This document shows positions 25,560 through 33,711 of a stretch of 64,000 nt of DNA, in pieces (position 1 is the first letter of the stretch; each line of letters begins with the position of its first letter). The notes beneath the pieces are model-generated. The model was not told the origin of the DNA and did not search any database. It was given only the letters and a program-made list of their open reading frames with translations. A program made the translations under genes and the position numbers. Source of the stretch: Bacteroidales bacterium (GTDB taxonomy: Bacteria; Bacteroidota; Bacteroidia; Bacteroidales; M50B96); assembly GCA_021740905.1 (NCBI GenBank), contig JAIOYV010000019.1:1-64000 (forward strand), given 5' to 3'.

Positions 25560-26399
25560 ATGAAAAAGACACTCCATTTCTTTACCTTCTTATCCTTGAT
25601 CCTTGGTTTGTTGTTTATGTCATGCGGGCCAAGCAAAAAGCTTTTAGTTTCGGAGGGTAAAGTCAATGAGCTGCAAAAAGACAGTGCAAACCTACACGAT
25701 CAATTAATTGAGTGTGAAGGGCTATTGACAACTCGAAATAAAGAAAAAGCTTCTTTGCTGAATGAAAAAGCATCCTTGGAAAGTGAAACAGCATCCTTGC
25801 AGAATAAAAATGCAGCGGTTACGAATGATTTGAATGATCTTTCTGTTAAATCAAAAATGACCATTGCCGAACAGGAAGAAAGGTTAAATAACCTTCAGCA
25901 GATGATTCAATCGCAAAAAGATGTCATGTACAAGCTTAAGAATTCTATAGCCGATGCGCTGTTAAATTACCAAACTGATGAGCTTTCGGTTTATACCAAA
26001 GATGGGAATGTTTATGTTTCGCTCCAGGAGAAATTACTTTTCAAATCGGGCAGCGACGTGGTAAACCCTCAAGGTAAAAAAGCGCTTAAATCTCTTGCCC
26101 AGGTACTCAACAACACGAAAGACATCACCGTCATGGTTGAAGGCCATACCGATAATGTCCCAATCAAAACAAATTTGTTTAAAGATAACTGGGATCTCAG
26201 CACAGCCCGGGCTACTTCCATTTTGCGTGTTTTGACCACCGATAATGCTTTTGACCCAAAGCGTATTACTGCATCGGGTAGGGGCGAATTTCATCCCGTC
26301 AGCACAAATGAAACCGTTGAGGGCCGTTCCGGAAACCGCAGAACGGAAATTATCCTGTCTCCGAACTTAAGCGAGCTTTTTAATTTATTGGATCAGTAA
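25560..26399 (+). CDS. OmpA-family peptidoglycan-associated lipoprotein
   Basis: Start placed at MKKTLHFF because a longer frame from 25458 would overlap the promoter box. The 279-residue lipoprotein has lipobox LLFMSC (Cys22), a long coiled coil of about 35-125 with runs such as KEKASLLNEKASLESETASLQ, and a C-terminal OmpA-like domain (about 150-270) with VMVEGHTDNVPI, NWDLSTARATSILRVL, ASGRGE and NRRTEIILSP. It should anchor the outer membrane to peptidoglycan, with the coiled coil as spacer. Confidence 0.9.
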   Translation: MKKTLHFFTFLSLILGLLFMSCGPSKKLLVSEGKVNELQKDSANLHDQLIECEGLLTTRNKEKASLLNEKASLESETASLQNKNAAVTNDLNDLSVKSKMTIAEQEERLNNLQQMIQSQKDVMYKLKNSIADALLNYQTDELSVYTKDGNVYVSLQEKLLFKSGSDVVNPQGKKALKSLAQVLNNTKDITVMVEGHTDNVPIKTNLFKDNWDLSTARATSILRVLTTDNAFDPKRITASGRGEFHPVSTNETVEGRSGNRRTEIILSPNLSELFNLLDQ

Positions 26400-26486
26400 A
26401 ATTTTTAATGATTCAAAAGGATTTGGATTTATTAGAAACTCAGATTCTGAGAAAGAGTATTTTGTATTGAAAATATTTAATGATTA

Positions 26487-26515
26487 AAGCCCCGCCAAGA
26501 GCGGGGCTTCTAATT
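26487..26515. terminator. Bidirectional intrinsic terminator
   Basis: Perfect 9-bp GC-rich stem AAGCCCCGC/GCGGGGCTT with a 5-base loop, between the convergent OmpA-like lipoprotein gene and the cupin gene. A-run and T-run on the two sides are modest. Confidence 0.75.
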
Positions 26516-26561
26516 TACCTTCAATTTAACTGTATCTCGTTTTTTTAAAAAGACATTTATT

Positions 26562-26912
26562 CTAAATTGTGCCTTCCTCATACCCGCTTTTAATCACCGT
26601 CGAAATCATTTTAAAACGCTCGTTCGCATTGACAATACTTGAAGTATGGGCCGGGATAATTATACCCTGCCCCATGGTAAGGCTATTCTTTTTATCATCG
26701 ATGATGATTTCGGCCATCCCATCAATAATTTGGATAAAGGTGTCGAAGGGTGAAATCTTTTCAGCTAAGGCTTCACCTGTATCAATGGCTACGACACTTA
26801 CATTTCCGGTGGTTTTCCGGATGATCGTTTTGCTTACTACCGAATTGGGAACATACTCAATAATTTCAATGAGGATATGCGATTTTGATTTTTCAATTTC
26901 CTTTGAATACAT
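26562..26912 (-). CDS. Cupin-domain protein
   Basis: A 116-residue single cupin. The first half contains ISPFDTFIQIIDGMAEIIIDDKKNSLTMGQGIIIPAHTSSIV, matching the cupin-2 pattern (strand, turn with G.GxxI, PxxxxH), although the usual HxH pair is absent: only His94 or so remains in PAHTS. It may therefore bind a ligand rather than act as a metal-dependent enzyme, or function in stress sensing. It is transcribed from its own copy of the shared box. Confidence 0.85.
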   Translation of the reverse strand: MYSKEIEKSKSHILIEIIEYVPNSVVSKTIIRKTTGNVSVVAIDTGEALAEKISPFDTFIQIIDGMAEIIIDDKKNSLTMGQGIIIPAHTSSIVNANERFKMISTVIKSGYEEGTI

Positions 26913-26942
26913 GTAACTACTATTTGGGTGATTAATAAAAAG

Positions 26943-27009
26943 CTAAAGGAACAACACCGATATATCTTTGTGTTACATTTTTGGATTTAAAATTTACATC
27001 ATTCTCACA
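26943..27009 (-). promoter_or_regulatory. Shared two-part box and promoter, cupin gene
   Basis: Read on the minus strand: TGTGAGAATGATGTAA (27009-26994), AAATGTAACAC (26980-26970, the standard 29-base register), and a weak -7-like TTCCTTTA (26951-26944). Start codon at 26912. Confidence 0.65.
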
Positions 27010-27024
27010 TTGTAGTCTTGGGTT

Positions 27025-28506
27025 TTATTTTGTCAACCCGTATACTTTTCTGTAATGATATCCAAAAACGGTATAGGTAATCGCATCTACTATGGCACGC
27101 GGCCGGTTGAAAAGGGTCCATGATATTAGCTTCCAATATTCGCCTCTTCCTTTGTTCGCAATGCCTATAATAAAAGTGGTTTTAAAGAATGACTTAAGCA
27201 GCGACCATTTTATTTTAGTCCTTGGCTGATCTTGTCTGTTATAGTTTAACAACAATTGTCGAAGCCTTTTATAATAAGGCTTGGTCGAATAAATGTTGTG
27301 GATAATTTTTTTGTAGCCTTCCATCAGTTCATCCACATTCATTTTTGGGATGAAGTTCATAGTCAGATCGGTGTTGTTTCCGCTAGCATCTGTTGTCAGC
27401 CTGTTTTCTGCCTCCAATTGTCGGTACAAAGCTGTATTTTTTGGGGCATTCAGCAGACCCACCATAGCTGAAACAATTCCGCTTTTCTGAATAAAATCAA
27501 TTTGACGTTGGAAAATGGATGGGGTGTCGCTGTCGAAACCTACAATAAATCCGCCTGAAACCTGCAATCCGGCCTTTTGTATTTTTTTTACACTTTCCAG
27601 CAGGTCGCGGTTTTTGTTCTGCGTCTTATTACACTCGTGAAGCGATTGTTCATCAGGGGTTTCAATGCCAATGAATGTTGAATTGAACCCTGTTTCCACC
27701 ATCAAGGACATCAGTTCTCCGTCGTCGGCAAGATTGATGGAAGTTTCTGTATTAAAAGTAAATGGGAATTTGTGCTGTTGCATCCAGGTTTTCATATCCG
27801 GGAGCAGATCATTTTTCACCTTGTTTTTATTTCCTATGAAATTATCATCCACCACAAAAACCGACCCTCGCCAGTTGAGTTGATAAAGTGTTTCAAGTTC
27901 TTCGGTTATCTGGTGCGAACTTTTCATCCTTACCTTTTTCCCCAATAAAGAGGTAATTTCACAGAAGTCGCATGAAAAGGGGCATCCACGCGATACCTGC
28001 ACGTTCATAAAGGCATATTTGTCCCTTTCCAACAAGTGGTAATCGGGCACAGGAGTTTCAGATATATCAGCAAATTTATCAGTCTTGTAAATCCTTTGAG
28101 GATGACCGGCACTTAAATCTTTTAAAAATAGTGGCAGGGTAATCTCAGCTTCGTGCAAAATTAAATGATCGACTAGGGGGTAGTCGGAATATTCAGTGGT
28201 GAAGAGGGGACCACCTGCTACTATTATTTTGTTCTGTCTTTTACATTCAGTAATTACTTTGCTCACCGATTCTTTTTGAATCACCATGGCACTTATGAAA
28301 ACGTAATCGGCCCATTGGATATCGCTTGTTTTAAGCGTTGCAACATTCATGTCGACCAACCTTTTTTGCCAGCCTGCCGGGAGCATTGCCGAAACGGTAA
28401 TTAATCCGAGAGGTGGCACAGCCGCTTTTTTCGATATAAATCGTAAAGCGTGTTTAAAACTCCAAAAGGAGTCGGGGCATTGGGGGAATACTAATAATAT
28501 TTTCAT
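27025..28506 (-). CDS. B12-binding-domain radical SAM protein (DUF4070-type)
   Basis: A 493-residue protein. The N-terminal 140 residues form a B12-binding-like fold (ILLVFPQCPDSFWSF, PPLGLITVSAML, DMNV, GGPLFT) but without the DxHxxG cobalamin-ligand motif. The radical SAM core carries Cys175, Cys179 and Cys182 (SRGCPFSCDFCEI) for the 4Fe-4S cluster, followed by FVDDNFIGN-like and GIETPD motifs. The C-terminal part resembles DUF4070, found in enzymes such as HpnJ-like hopanoid and lipid modifiers. Substrate unknown; an envelope-lipid role fits the neighbourhood. Upstream lies a decayed duplicate of its own 5' half. Confidence 0.88.
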   Translation of the reverse strand: MKILLVFPQCPDSFWSFKHALRFISKKAAVPPLGLITVSAMLPAGWQKRLVDMNVATLKTSDIQWADYVFISAMVIQKESVSKVITECKRQNKIIVAGGPLFTTEYSDYPLVDHLILHEAEITLPLFLKDLSAGHPQRIYKTDKFADISETPVPDYHLLERDKYAFMNVQVSRGCPFSCDFCEITSLLGKKVRMKSSHQITEELETLYQLNWRGSVFVVDDNFIGNKNKVKNDLLPDMKTWMQQHKFPFTFNTETSINLADDGELMSLMVETGFNSTFIGIETPDEQSLHECNKTQNKNRDLLESVKKIQKAGLQVSGGFIVGFDSDTPSIFQRQIDFIQKSGIVSAMVGLLNAPKNTALYRQLEAENRLTTDASGNNTDLTMNFIPKMNVDELMEGYKKIIHNIYSTKPYYKRLRQLLLNYNRQDQPRTKIKWSLLKSFFKTTFIIGIANKGRGEYWKLISWTLFNRPRAIVDAITYTVFGYHYRKVYGLTK

Positions 28507-28586
28507 TATCGAGGATTAATCATTTACAACTTGGTTGATTTTCATCATAGATTTTCAGAAATACCCAGAATTTCGTTGTGCTGCAC

Positions 28587-28740
28587 CGGTGTTTAAAGGT
28601 TAAAAAAATAGTTGCAGGGTAACCTCCAATTCGTTTATAAAAAAATGTTCGACTACGGGGTAGTCAGGAAGCTTAGGAGAACAGGGGTAGGTCCGCAACT
28701 ATCTTTTTAAGTACTTTTACATTCAGTAATTTTTCTCTGT
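28587..28740 (-). pseudogene. Decayed duplicate of part of the radical SAM gene
   Basis: On the plus-strand text, 28587-28740 lines up with 28105-28262 inside the radical SAM gene: shared pieces include AATAGT.GCAGGGTAA, TCGACTA.GGGGTAGTC and TTTTACATTCAGTAATT, with scattered substitutions and small indels. It corresponds to about codons 82-134 and is no longer open. It looks like the remains of a tandem paralogue. The rest of 28507-28797 shows no gene. Confidence 0.7.
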
Positions 28741-28797
28741 AAAACTGTGTGTCAATGAACTCTAACTAAAACTTTATTCTATTAAAAAATCCTCAAA

Positions 28798-28864
28798 CAA
28801 AATTCGTGAAATCGTGTCAAATTTGTGTTACACTATTCTGATTATTATTTACATCATTCACACA
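28798..28864 (-). promoter_or_regulatory. Shared two-part box and promoter upstream of the radical SAM locus
   Basis: Minus strand: perfect TGTGTGAATGATGTAA (28864-28849), TAGTGTAACAC (28835-28825), then GAATTTTG (28805-28798) after 19 bases. The nearest intact start codon is about 290 bases away, across the decayed duplicate, which suggests the promoter once served the lost copy. Confidence 0.8.
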
Positions 28865-28865
28865 T

Positions 28866-29366
28866 TTACAATTTAAATGTGAGTCCAATTTTGCCACCTG
28901 AAAAGGCATTCCCACCGCCAAATTCGAGATTTATGCCTGCTCTATTCGAGAAGTAATATCTTCCCCCAATCTGGCCCCCTAAATCCAAACCCGAACTATG
29001 GTCGCCATGATAATCATCGGGTGATGACCATGTATAGAAACCTACATTTAGACCTGCATAAAAATCCCAATTTTGAGGTATTTTAAGCACACTGTTAAAA
29101 TGGTAATTCCCATTTCCAGAAAAGCCCATGATGGTATGATTGTACTTGTGGTTGTCCCAATTTTCACGGTATCCCCGATAGGAGAACTCGGCCCCAAGCG
29201 TGATATCCTTGTGGACACTATAATCGAACCCAATATAAAAGGGTATACCCCAATCGGAAAACCCGACCCCAAGATTAAGTTGTGCCTTCCCCAACGGTAA
29301 AGGACTTTGACTAAAAGATAACCCTGAGATAAAAAGGATCGCGACTGCTAAAACGATTGTCTTCAT
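28866..29366 (-). CDS. Small outer-membrane beta-barrel protein
   Basis: Start taken at MKTIVLAVAIL; 17 extra upstream residues would extend into the promoter region. The 166-residue product has a signal peptide (ending near SFSQ) and alternating strands with aromatic girdles (LNLGVGFSDWGIPFYIGFDYSV, ITLGAEFSYRGYRENWDN, DFYAGLNVGFYTWSS, GLDLGGQIGGRYYFSNRAGINLEF), ending in GLTFKL with a hydrophobic terminal residue. Likely an eight-stranded OmpX/OmpA-type barrel; the specific role is unknown. Confidence 0.85.
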   Translation of the reverse strand: MKTIVLAVAILFISGLSFSQSPLPLGKAQLNLGVGFSDWGIPFYIGFDYSVHKDITLGAEFSYRGYRENWDNHKYNHTIMGFSGNGNYHFNSVLKIPQNWDFYAGLNVGFYTWSSPDDYHGDHSSGLDLGGQIGGRYYFSNRAGINLEFGGGNAFSGGKIGLTFKL

Positions 29367-29403
29367 AATTATTAACTTAAGATATGTATTGAATTGTTCA
29401 ATA

Positions 29404-29470
29404 CAAATGTATGCCACACTATGTGAGGAATCCTTACATAACTTTGGGAAAGTGTTACATCATTCACACA
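29404..29470 (-). promoter_or_regulatory. Shared two-part box and promoter, barrel protein gene
   Basis: Minus strand: perfect TGTGTGAATGATGTAA (29470-29455), TTATGTAAGGA (29441-29431), perfect TACATTTG (29411-29404) after 19 bases. The first half overlaps the stop codon of the AraC regulator gene upstream. Confidence 0.85.
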
Positions 29471-30024
29471 TCATCGAGTGAATCACGTCTTTTGTTTTTG
29501 AGATTTTTAAAGTGGGTAGGGGTCAGTCCAGTAAATTTTTTGAATTGATTCGACAAGTGGGCCACACTGCTGTAGTGCAGTTTGTAGGCTATTTCGCTTA
29601 GGTTAAGCTCGTCGTAGACAATCAATTCTTTCACTTTTTCTATTTTATGAGCCAGGTAAAATTTTTCAATAGTAGTACCTTTCACTTCCGAGAAAAGATT
29701 GGCCAGGTAGGTGTAATCGTAGTTTAGGTTTTCGCTTAGGTAATCCGAAAGGTTCACCTTAATTTGATCTTCCGTATAGTGAACGAGTTCTATAATGGCA
29801 TTTTTTATTTTCTCTACCAGGATGCTTTTTTTGTCATCCATCAAGAGCAGGCCAGATTTTTTTAAAGCAATATCAAGTTCAGTTAATTGTTCCGGTAAGA
29901 TGGTATCAATAATTTCGGCCTCGCCAATCTTTACATTACAATAACGCAGGCCAAGCTTCTCCAGTTCAGCCTTTACGACCATCTGGCAGCGGATACAAAC
30001 CATATTTTTAATATACAACTTCAA
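29464..30024 (-). CDS. AraC-family regulator with N-terminal HMA-like CxxC domain
   Basis: A 186-residue protein. The N-terminal MKLYIKNMVC.RC carries an intact CxxC (Cys10, Cys13) in a small ferredoxin-like, HMA-like domain; the C-terminal 100 residues are the AraC double helix-turn-helix (LANLFSEVKGTTIEKFYLAHKIEKVKELI, LNLSEIAYKLHYSSVAHLSNQFKKFTGLTP). It is closely similar over its whole length to residues 1-180 of the hybrid kinase at 368. It is the most obvious candidate for binding the shared promoter boxes, perhaps in response to metal or redox state; both points are inference. Confidence 0.9.
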   Translation of the reverse strand: MKLYIKNMVCIRCQMVVKAELEKLGLRYCNVKIGEAEIIDTILPEQLTELDIALKKSGLLLMDDKKSILVEKIKNAIIELVHYTEDQIKVNLSDYLSENLNYDYTYLANLFSEVKGTTIEKFYLAHKIEKVKELIVYDELNLSEIAYKLHYSSVAHLSNQFKKFTGLTPTHFKNLKNKRRDSLDDV

Positions 30025-30275
30025 AGTTCACCCAACTTGATCCTAAAAAAAATGATAAACTGTAAATGTACAAATTATCATGGTGAAAGTCAATTTGCCA
30101 ATATATCGGGAATTCTGAATTTTGGATTATTCTCAGGATAGATCAAAAACAAGATGCAAGATGAATATTAATTTTCACCATTACATAGACTATTAAGGAA
30201 TAATCATACTTCCTACTCTGTGAAAAACGTATATTTGCCTTCACTGAAAATTGATTCAAAAATTGAAACCTCAAC

Positions 30276-31740
30276 ATGTTCGAGCAAACCTTTAAAAACA
30301 TCGACGACATACTCCACAAGGACGCGGTGCGGGAGCGAATTAGATTATGTGGAGCAAACCTCCTGGATACTATTCCTTAAATACCTTGCCGATTTAGAAA
30401 AAGACCGGGAAACGGCAGCCTTGTTGACAGGCAAATCCTACACAAAACTCCTGGACAATGAATACCAATGGGCTGTGTGGGCAACACCGAAATTGGACGA
30501 TGGCAGGATCGACCACAACGCCATGACCGGGGATGACCTGGTGGATTTTGTCAACGAAAAACTCTTCCCCTACCTTAAAAAATTCAAAACATCTGCCGAG
30601 TCTCCTGATACTATCGAATACAAAATCGGTGAGATTTTCAGCGAATTGAAAAACCGAATACAAAGTGGATACAATTTGCGCGAAGTAATAAACCTTATCG
30701 ACCAGCTTCGTTTCCGAACCCATGCCGAGAAGCACGAGATGAGCCATTTGTACGAATCCAAGATTCAGAACATGGGCAATGCAGGGCGAAATGGTGGGGA
30801 ATATTACACCCCACGCCCTTTGATCCGAACGATTGTAAAAGTAGTGAACCCGGAGATAGGAGAAACCATTTACGATGGTGCAGTGGGTAGTGCAGGTTTC
30901 TTGTGCGAAGCCTTTACCCATTTGACTTCGACAAGCTCAGCCAAAGGCAATGGGCTTTCGACCAAAGACACCGAAACACTTCAGAAAAAGACCTTTTTCG
31001 GGAAAGAGAAAAAATCATTGGCCTACATTATTGGTACCATGAATATGATTTTCCACGGCATAGAAGCCCCCAATATTATCCACACCAACACCCTTGCCGA
31101 GAACCTCAGCGATATACAGGAAAAAGACCGCTACAATGTAGTTTTGGCCAATCCACCCTTTGGCGGAAAAGAACGTGCCGAAGTACAACAAAACTTCCCG
31201 GTAAAAACGGGCGAAACGGCCAGTCTGTTTTTGCAGCACTTTATTAAAATACTAAAGGCAGGCGGTAGGGCAGGTGTAGTTATTAAAAACACTTTTTTAA
31301 GCAATACCGACAATGCCAGTGTTGCCATTCGTAAAGAATTGTTGAGCAACTGCAATTTACATACGGTTTTGGATTTACCGGGCGGTGTATTCTCCGGTGC
31401 AGGTGTAAAAACCGTAGTTCTGTTTTTTGAAAAAGGCTCGGCAACAAAAAAGACCTGGTTTTACCAATTAAACTTAGACCGCAACCTTGGAAAAGGAAAC
31501 CCCTTAAACGAAAGCGACCTTGCCGAATTTGTAGAACTTCAAAAATCCTTTGCTGAAAGCGAAAACTCCTGGTCATTAGAAATTAGTAAAATCGACCAAA
31601 CCACCTTCGACCTAAGTGCCAAAAACCCCAACACACCCGAAGAAGCCCCTTTACGAACTCCAAAAGTAATTTTGGAAGAAATGAAAGCCCTCGACAAAGA
31701 GAGCGAAATCATTTTAAACTCAATTTTGTCACTGATATGA
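30276..31740 (+). CDS. hsdM: Type I restriction-modification methyltransferase HsdM, frameshifted near its start
   Basis: The N6-adenine methyltransferase of a type I system. The expected N-terminus (MFEQTFKNIDDILHKDA) is encoded from the ATG at 30276, but the family continuation CGSELDYVEQTSWILFLKYL is in another frame from about 30328; a two-base loss or one-base gain near 30327 separates them. The remaining 470 residues look intact: HsdM helical domain, GRNGGEYYTPRPL, a motif I form IYDGAVGSAGFL and catalytic NPPFGG. A GTG in the second frame at 30220 could still give a product with a foreign N-terminus. Stop overlaps hsdS start by 4 bp. Confidence 0.85.
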
Positions 31741-32936
31741 AGCCAGGTTGGGAACAAAAAACATTAGGTGATGTCTTGGAAATTTTGCGAAATGGTGTCA
31801 ACTGTAAGCAAGACAAAAAAGGGATTGGAGATAAGATCTCAAGAATTGAAAGCATATCAAATGCTAATTTTGATATTGATAAAGTTGGATTTACAACATT
31901 ATCTAAATCAGATAAAGAGAAGTATCGCCTTGAAAGCGGGGACATTTTATTTAGCCATATAAATAGTCCAATACATGTCGGAAAAACAGCATTGTTTAAC
32001 TCAAATGAAGAAGTTTATCACGGGGTTAATTTATTATTAATGAGACCAAAGCCATTTTTGAATGGTAGTTATTTTGAACACTTTCTGAAATTTCTTTTTC
32101 AGAAAGGTTATTGGAAGGGGCTGTGTAAACAGTCAGTAAATCAGGCAAGTGTCAATCAACAAGATATTAATAAAGTAGAAATCAATTACCCTAAATCTCT
32201 CCCCGAACAAAAAACCATTGTCTCCATACTCGACCAAGCCTTTGCTGCCATTGCCAAAGCAAAAGCCAATGCCGAACAAAACCTGAATAATGCCAAAGCA
32301 CTTTTTGAGAGTTATTTGCAGGGGGTGTTTGAGAATGATAAATGGAAATATACAAAATTATCAAATCTCACTACGGGCATTACAGATGGAGACCATATGC
32401 CTCCTCCTAAGTCAGATACTGGCATTCCGTTTATCACTATTTCGAATATTAATAAGAATGATAACCAAATTGATTTTTCAAATACTTTCAAAGTTCCTGA
32501 TGAATATTACCTAAACATTAAAGACAATCGAAAACCTAAAAAAGGAGACGTGTTATATACGGTTACTGGTTCGTACGGTATTCCTGTTTTGATTGAGGAG
32601 AATAAGATGTTCTGTTTTCAGCGTCACATTGGTTTAATTCGTCCAAAAGATGAGTTAGAAAGCAAACTATTATATTATTGGATTTTGTCTCCACAAGCAA
32701 AAAAACAAGCAGATTCAACAGCGACGGGTACAGCTCAAAAGACTGTTTCATTAAAATCGTTGCGCAATTTCCAGTTTCCAATAATAACCATCGAAGAACA
32801 ATTAGTTATTATTAATGCTATAGATGACTTATCAATTAAAACCAAAAAACTCGAAACCATCTACCAAAAAAAAATCGATGATTTGGAAGAATTAAAAAAG
32901 AGTATCTTGCAAAAGGCGTTTAATGGAGAAATGTGA
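31737..32936 (+). CDS. hsdS: Type I restriction specificity subunit HsdS
   Basis: A 399-residue protein with two target-recognition domains, each followed by a conserved coiled coil. TRD1 spans about 1-150 and ends with LPEQKTIVSILDQAFAAIAKAKANAEQNL; TRD2 spans about 205-350 and ends with IEEQLVIINAIDDLSIKTKKLETIYQKKI..LEELKKSILQKAFNGEM. This is the usual arrangement that reads a bipartite site. The start overlaps the hsdM stop by 4 bp (ATGA). No inverted-repeat or second hsdS copy that would suggest shuffling is present in the window. Confidence 0.92.
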   Translation: MKPGWEQKTLGDVLEILRNGVNCKQDKKGIGDKISRIESISNANFDIDKVGFTTLSKSDKEKYRLESGDILFSHINSPIHVGKTALFNSNEEVYHGVNLLLMRPKPFLNGSYFEHFLKFLFQKGYWKGLCKQSVNQASVNQQDINKVEINYPKSLPEQKTIVSILDQAFAAIAKAKANAEQNLNNAKALFESYLQGVFENDKWKYTKLSNLTTGITDGDHMPPPKSDTGIPFITISNINKNDNQIDFSNTFKVPDEYYLNIKDNRKPKKGDVLYTVTGSYGIPVLIEENKMFCFQRHIGLIRPKDELESKLLYYWILSPQAKKQADSTATGTAQKTVSLKSLRNFQFPIITIEEQLVIINAIDDLSIKTKKLETIYQKKIDDLEELKKSILQKAFNGEM

Positions 32937-32946
32937 TCGTTTGGTA

Positions 32947-33062
32947 GAGGGCATCCCTATGTGGATGCCCTCGAAATAGAGCGGAATGATATGGGCGGAA
33001 TGGGCATTTGTATAGGGCAAATATTGGGCAACCACATAGGGATGCCCGTACGCAGATGCCCA
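32947..33062. repeat. REP-like hairpins upstream of the transposase
   Basis: Hairpin 1 (32947-32972): GAGGGCATCC, loop CTATGT, GGATGCCCTC, a perfect 10-bp stem. Hairpin 2 (33026-33047) has the same core in the opposite orientation with one mismatch (GGGCAACC...GGGATGCCC, loop ACATAG). Two opposed REP units resemble a REP doublet (BIME/REPIN) belonging to the adjacent transposase. Confidence 0.75.
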
Positions 33063-33078
33063 ATAAAAAATATAAATA

Positions 33079-33711
33079 ATGGCATATAATCCAAATATTC
33101 ATCATCGTCGGTCGATCCGGTTAAAGGGCTATGATTATTCGCGAGCCGGATTGTATTTTATTACCATTTGTACACAGCACATGGCGTGTTTGTATGGTAA
33201 AATAATTGACGATGAAATGATATTAAACGACGCAGGGAAAATGGTTGAGAAATGGTATCACGAATTGGAAAATAAATTTCCGGACATCGAATGTGATGAA
33301 TTTGTAGTGATGCCAAACCATTTTCATTGTATTATTGAAAAAAATACGAAATCCAACGTCCACGTAGGGGCAACCCTATGTGGTTGCCCCATTGATGAAC
33401 GCCCCATTGATGAACGCCCCATTGATGCACGCCCCATTGATGCACGCCCCATTGATGGTCCAACATACGGACCCGATAATAAAAAATACAATGCCACGAT
33501 TGGCGATACAATGGATTGGTTTAAAACAATGACAACCAATGAATATATCCGAGGTGTAAAAACATTGGGTTGGAAACGATTTGACAAAAAATTATGGCAT
33601 CGCAATTATTGGGAACATATTATTCGCGATCAAAAATCGTATGAGACGATTTCAGAATATATCAGGAACAATCCAAAAAATTGGAATAGGGATAAATTGA
33701 ACAAAGCATGA
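33079..33711 (+). CDS. REP-associated tyrosine transposase (RAYT, Y1 family)
   Basis: A 210-residue single-stranded-DNA transposase of the IS200/RAYT type. It has the RSIRLKGYDYSRAGLYFITICTQ start, the metal-binding HUH motif in MPNHFHCII and, after an insertion, the part with the catalytic tyrosine (TTNEYIRGV) and the family end WHRNYWEHIIRDQKSYETISEYIRNNP. Between these parts lies a stretch with five PID(E/A)R-like units encoded by a REP hairpin and 15-bp repeats. RAYTs act on REP sequences, which also occur just upstream. It sits between hsdS and hsdR, and its stop overlaps hsdR's start by 4 bp. Confidence 0.9.
   Translation: MAYNPNIHHRRSIRLKGYDYSRAGLYFITICTQHMACLYGKIIDDEMILNDAGKMVEKWYHELENKFPDIECDEFVVMPNHFHCIIEKNTKSNVHVGATLCGCPIDERPIDERPIDARPIDARPIDGPTYGPDNKKYNATIGDTMDWFKTMTTNEYIRGVKTLGWKRFDKKLWHRNYWEHIIRDQKSYETISEYIRNNPKNWNRDKLNKA
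33367..33462 (+). repeat. REP-like hairpin and 15-bp tandem repeats inside the transposase gene
   Basis: 33367-33390 is a third REP-like hairpin (GGGGCAACC, loop CTATGT, GGTTGCCCC) with the same loop as the upstream copy. It runs directly into about five 15-bp units of GCCCCATTGATGAAC/GCAC type to about 33,460. Units are multiples of three, so the frame stays open. Confidence 0.8.

Noticed and set aside
33386-33462. Possible CRISPR or minisatellite outside a gene
   Set aside because: The 15-bp units are too short, lie within the transposase frame and have no spacers.
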